The translations under genes and the position numbers were made by a program. DNA of 23,598 bases from positions 1 to 23,598 of the forward strand of contig RPFO01000505.1 in the NCBI GenBank assembly GCA_009746045.1. The letters run 5' to 3'. The notes beneath the pieces are model-generated. The model was not told where the DNA came from. It did no database searches and saw only the letters and a program-made list of their open reading frames with translations. Positions within the stretch are counted from its first letter, which is position 1. Each line of letters starts with the position of its first letter. Of the stretch, positions 22,691-23,598 are shown one piece after another. The DNA comes from Mesostigma viride (Eukaryota > Streptophyta > Mesostigmatophyceae > Mesostigmatales > Mesostigmataceae).

Positions 22691-23598
22691 CACAAGAGGA
22701 CTGAGAGAGCACAAGAGGAGCACGAGATATGAGCACAAGAGGAGCACGAGATATAAGCACAAGAGGAGCACGAGATGAGAGGCGGATATGAGCACAAGAG
22801 GAGCACGAGATATATAGCACAAGAGGAGCACGAGATATGAGCACAAGAGGAGCACGAGATGTAGGCACAAGAGGAGCACGAGATATAGCACAAGAGGAGC
22901 ACGAGATGTATGCACAAGAGGAGCACGAGATATAAGCACAAGAGGAGCACGAGATATGAGCACAAGAGGAGCACGAGATATGAGCACAAGAGGAGCATGA
23001 GTATAAGCACAAGAGGAGCACGAGATATGAGCACAAGAGGAGCACGAGATATGAGCACAAGAGAGCCAGAGATATAAGCACAAGAGGAGCACGATATGAG
23101 CACAAGAGGAGCACGAGATAATGGCACAAGAGGAGCACGAGATGTAGCACAAGAAGAGGACAGCACGAGATATGAGCACAAGAGGAGCACGAGATATGAA
23201 GCACAAGAGGAGCACGAGATATGAGCACAAGAGGAGCACGAGATGTAGCACAAGAGGAGCACGAGATATGGCACAAGAGGAGCATGAGATATAGCACAGA
23301 GGGCACGAGTAGCCGAGGAGCACGAGATAGACAAGAGGAGCATGAGATATGTAAGCACAAGAGGAGCACGAGATGTAGGCACAAGAGGAGCACGAGATAT
23401 GTAGCACAAGAGAGCACGAGATATGTAGCACAAGAGGAGCACGAGATATAGGCACAAGAGGAGCATGAGATATAGCACAAGAGGAGCACGAGATATAGCA
23501 CAAGAGGAGCACGAGATATAAGCACAAGAGGAGCACGAGAATATAAGCACAAGAGGAAGCACCGAGATTGTAGGCACAAGAGGAGCACGAGATGTAGG
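22691..23598 (+). repeat. Right edge of the array, strongly decayed monomers
   Basis: Intact cores become mixed with broken ones: disruptions near 22700, 22777-22788, 23061-23070, 23094, 23154-23163, 23298-23335, 23411 and 23540-23572. Linkers such as ATATA, GTAG and AATG appear. CATGAG replaces CACGAG at 22996, 23283, 23341 and 23464. Errors include both insertions and deletions. This fits either the true array margin or a low-quality contig end. Confidence 0.85.

Larger units (their letters stand above)
1..23598 (+). repeat. Satellite/minisatellite array, 20-25 bp monomer, fills the window
   Basis: About 1,000 direct monomers (estimated from length) run from the first to the last base, always in the same orientation. 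Each is a 20-bp core, GCACAAGAGGAGCACGAGAT, plus a 0-5 base linker. Common linkers are ATGA, ATAA and ATA; less common are AT, GA, GTA, GTAA and A. Unit length is therefore mostly 24 or 23 bp. The commonest unit has 12 G+C of 24 and 18 purines of 24 on the plus strand. No unique sequence, inverted segment, transposon or gene interrupts the array. Both ends of the array lie outside the window or at contig ends. Eukaryotic satellite is the best reading; no family is recognised. Confidence 0.98.

Noticed and set aside
1-23598. CRISPR array
   Set aside because: The 20-bp repeats are separated by only 0-5 bases of a few recurring types. There are no unique spacers, no leader and no cas genes.
1-23598. 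Telomeric repeat
   Set aside because: The unit is 20-25 bp with C in both halves. It lacks the short G-run motif of known telomeres, and both margins decay instead of ending cleanly.
1-23598. Hairpin or cruciform-forming repeat
   Set aside because: Apart from short AT-rich linkers such as ATAT there is no inverted symmetry. GTGCTC and CTCTTG do not occur on the plus strand, so units cannot pair with each other on one strand.
22691-23598. Possible unique flanking gene at the right end
   Set aside because: The irregular bases near 22700, 22780, 23065 and 23300 are all recognisable as damaged monomers. No stretch of more than about 20 bases is unrelated to the repeat.
1-23598. Pure assembly or sequencing artefact
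   Set aside because: Linker types recur in the same order in super-repeats kilobases apart, with small differences that agree with the spans. Random error would not give this. Misjoined or collapsed copies remain possible and cannot be excluded from the sequence alone.

Overview
The whole 23,598-base window is one head-to-tail tandem repeat, with no unique flanking DNA at either end. I see no credible protein gene, RNA gene, mobile element, origin or CRISPR array. The monomer is a 20-bp core, GCACAAGAGGAGCACGAGAT, preceded by a linker of 0-5 bases. Dividing window length by typical unit length gives about 1,000 monomers, all in the same orientation. The organism cannot be named. A long, homogeneous, non-coding array of short units with nested periodicity is typical of a nuclear satellite or large minisatellite of a eukaryote, probably an unplaced long-read contig; that is inference.

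Linker code used below, naming each monomer by its linker: M = ATGA (24-bp unit), I = ATAA (24), t = ATA (23), c = AT (22), g = GA (22), V = GTAA (24), v = GTA (23), a = A (21). Rare linkers are spelled out (TAA, GAA, AA, TA, TAT, GTAT, ATAT, ATGAA). Numbers are run lengths, so M10 is ten M monomers in a row. Between about 588 and 22,600 I found only five core deviations (near 1905, 5188, 18507, 21586 and 22609). Nearly all information in the array therefore lies in the order of linker types.

Layout: 1-587 is a decayed left edge. 588-4762 is an interior of mostly M and I units with small local periods. 4763-6804 looks like a diverged, shortened super-repeat. From 6805 four consecutive super-repeats of 2.3-3.0 kb can be read from the linker order (starts 6805, 9613, 11934, 14891), followed by the start of a fifth at 17276. 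Each has a 'head' of 42-54 monomers beginning I I (or I t) and ending in a c unit, then a 24-monomer second block, then a more variable tail. 19113-22690 is rich in 23-bp t units and its higher order is hard to read. 22691-23598 is a strongly decayed right edge.

The monomer is itself an old doublet: two 11-bp halves, GAGCACAAGAG and GAGCACGAGAT, identical at 9 of 11 positions, plus AT. The array thus has at least three levels: 11 bp, 22-24 bp and about 2.3-3.0 kb. Very long open frames on the minus strand, and octapeptide-repeat frames on the plus strand, follow from the composition and are not genes.
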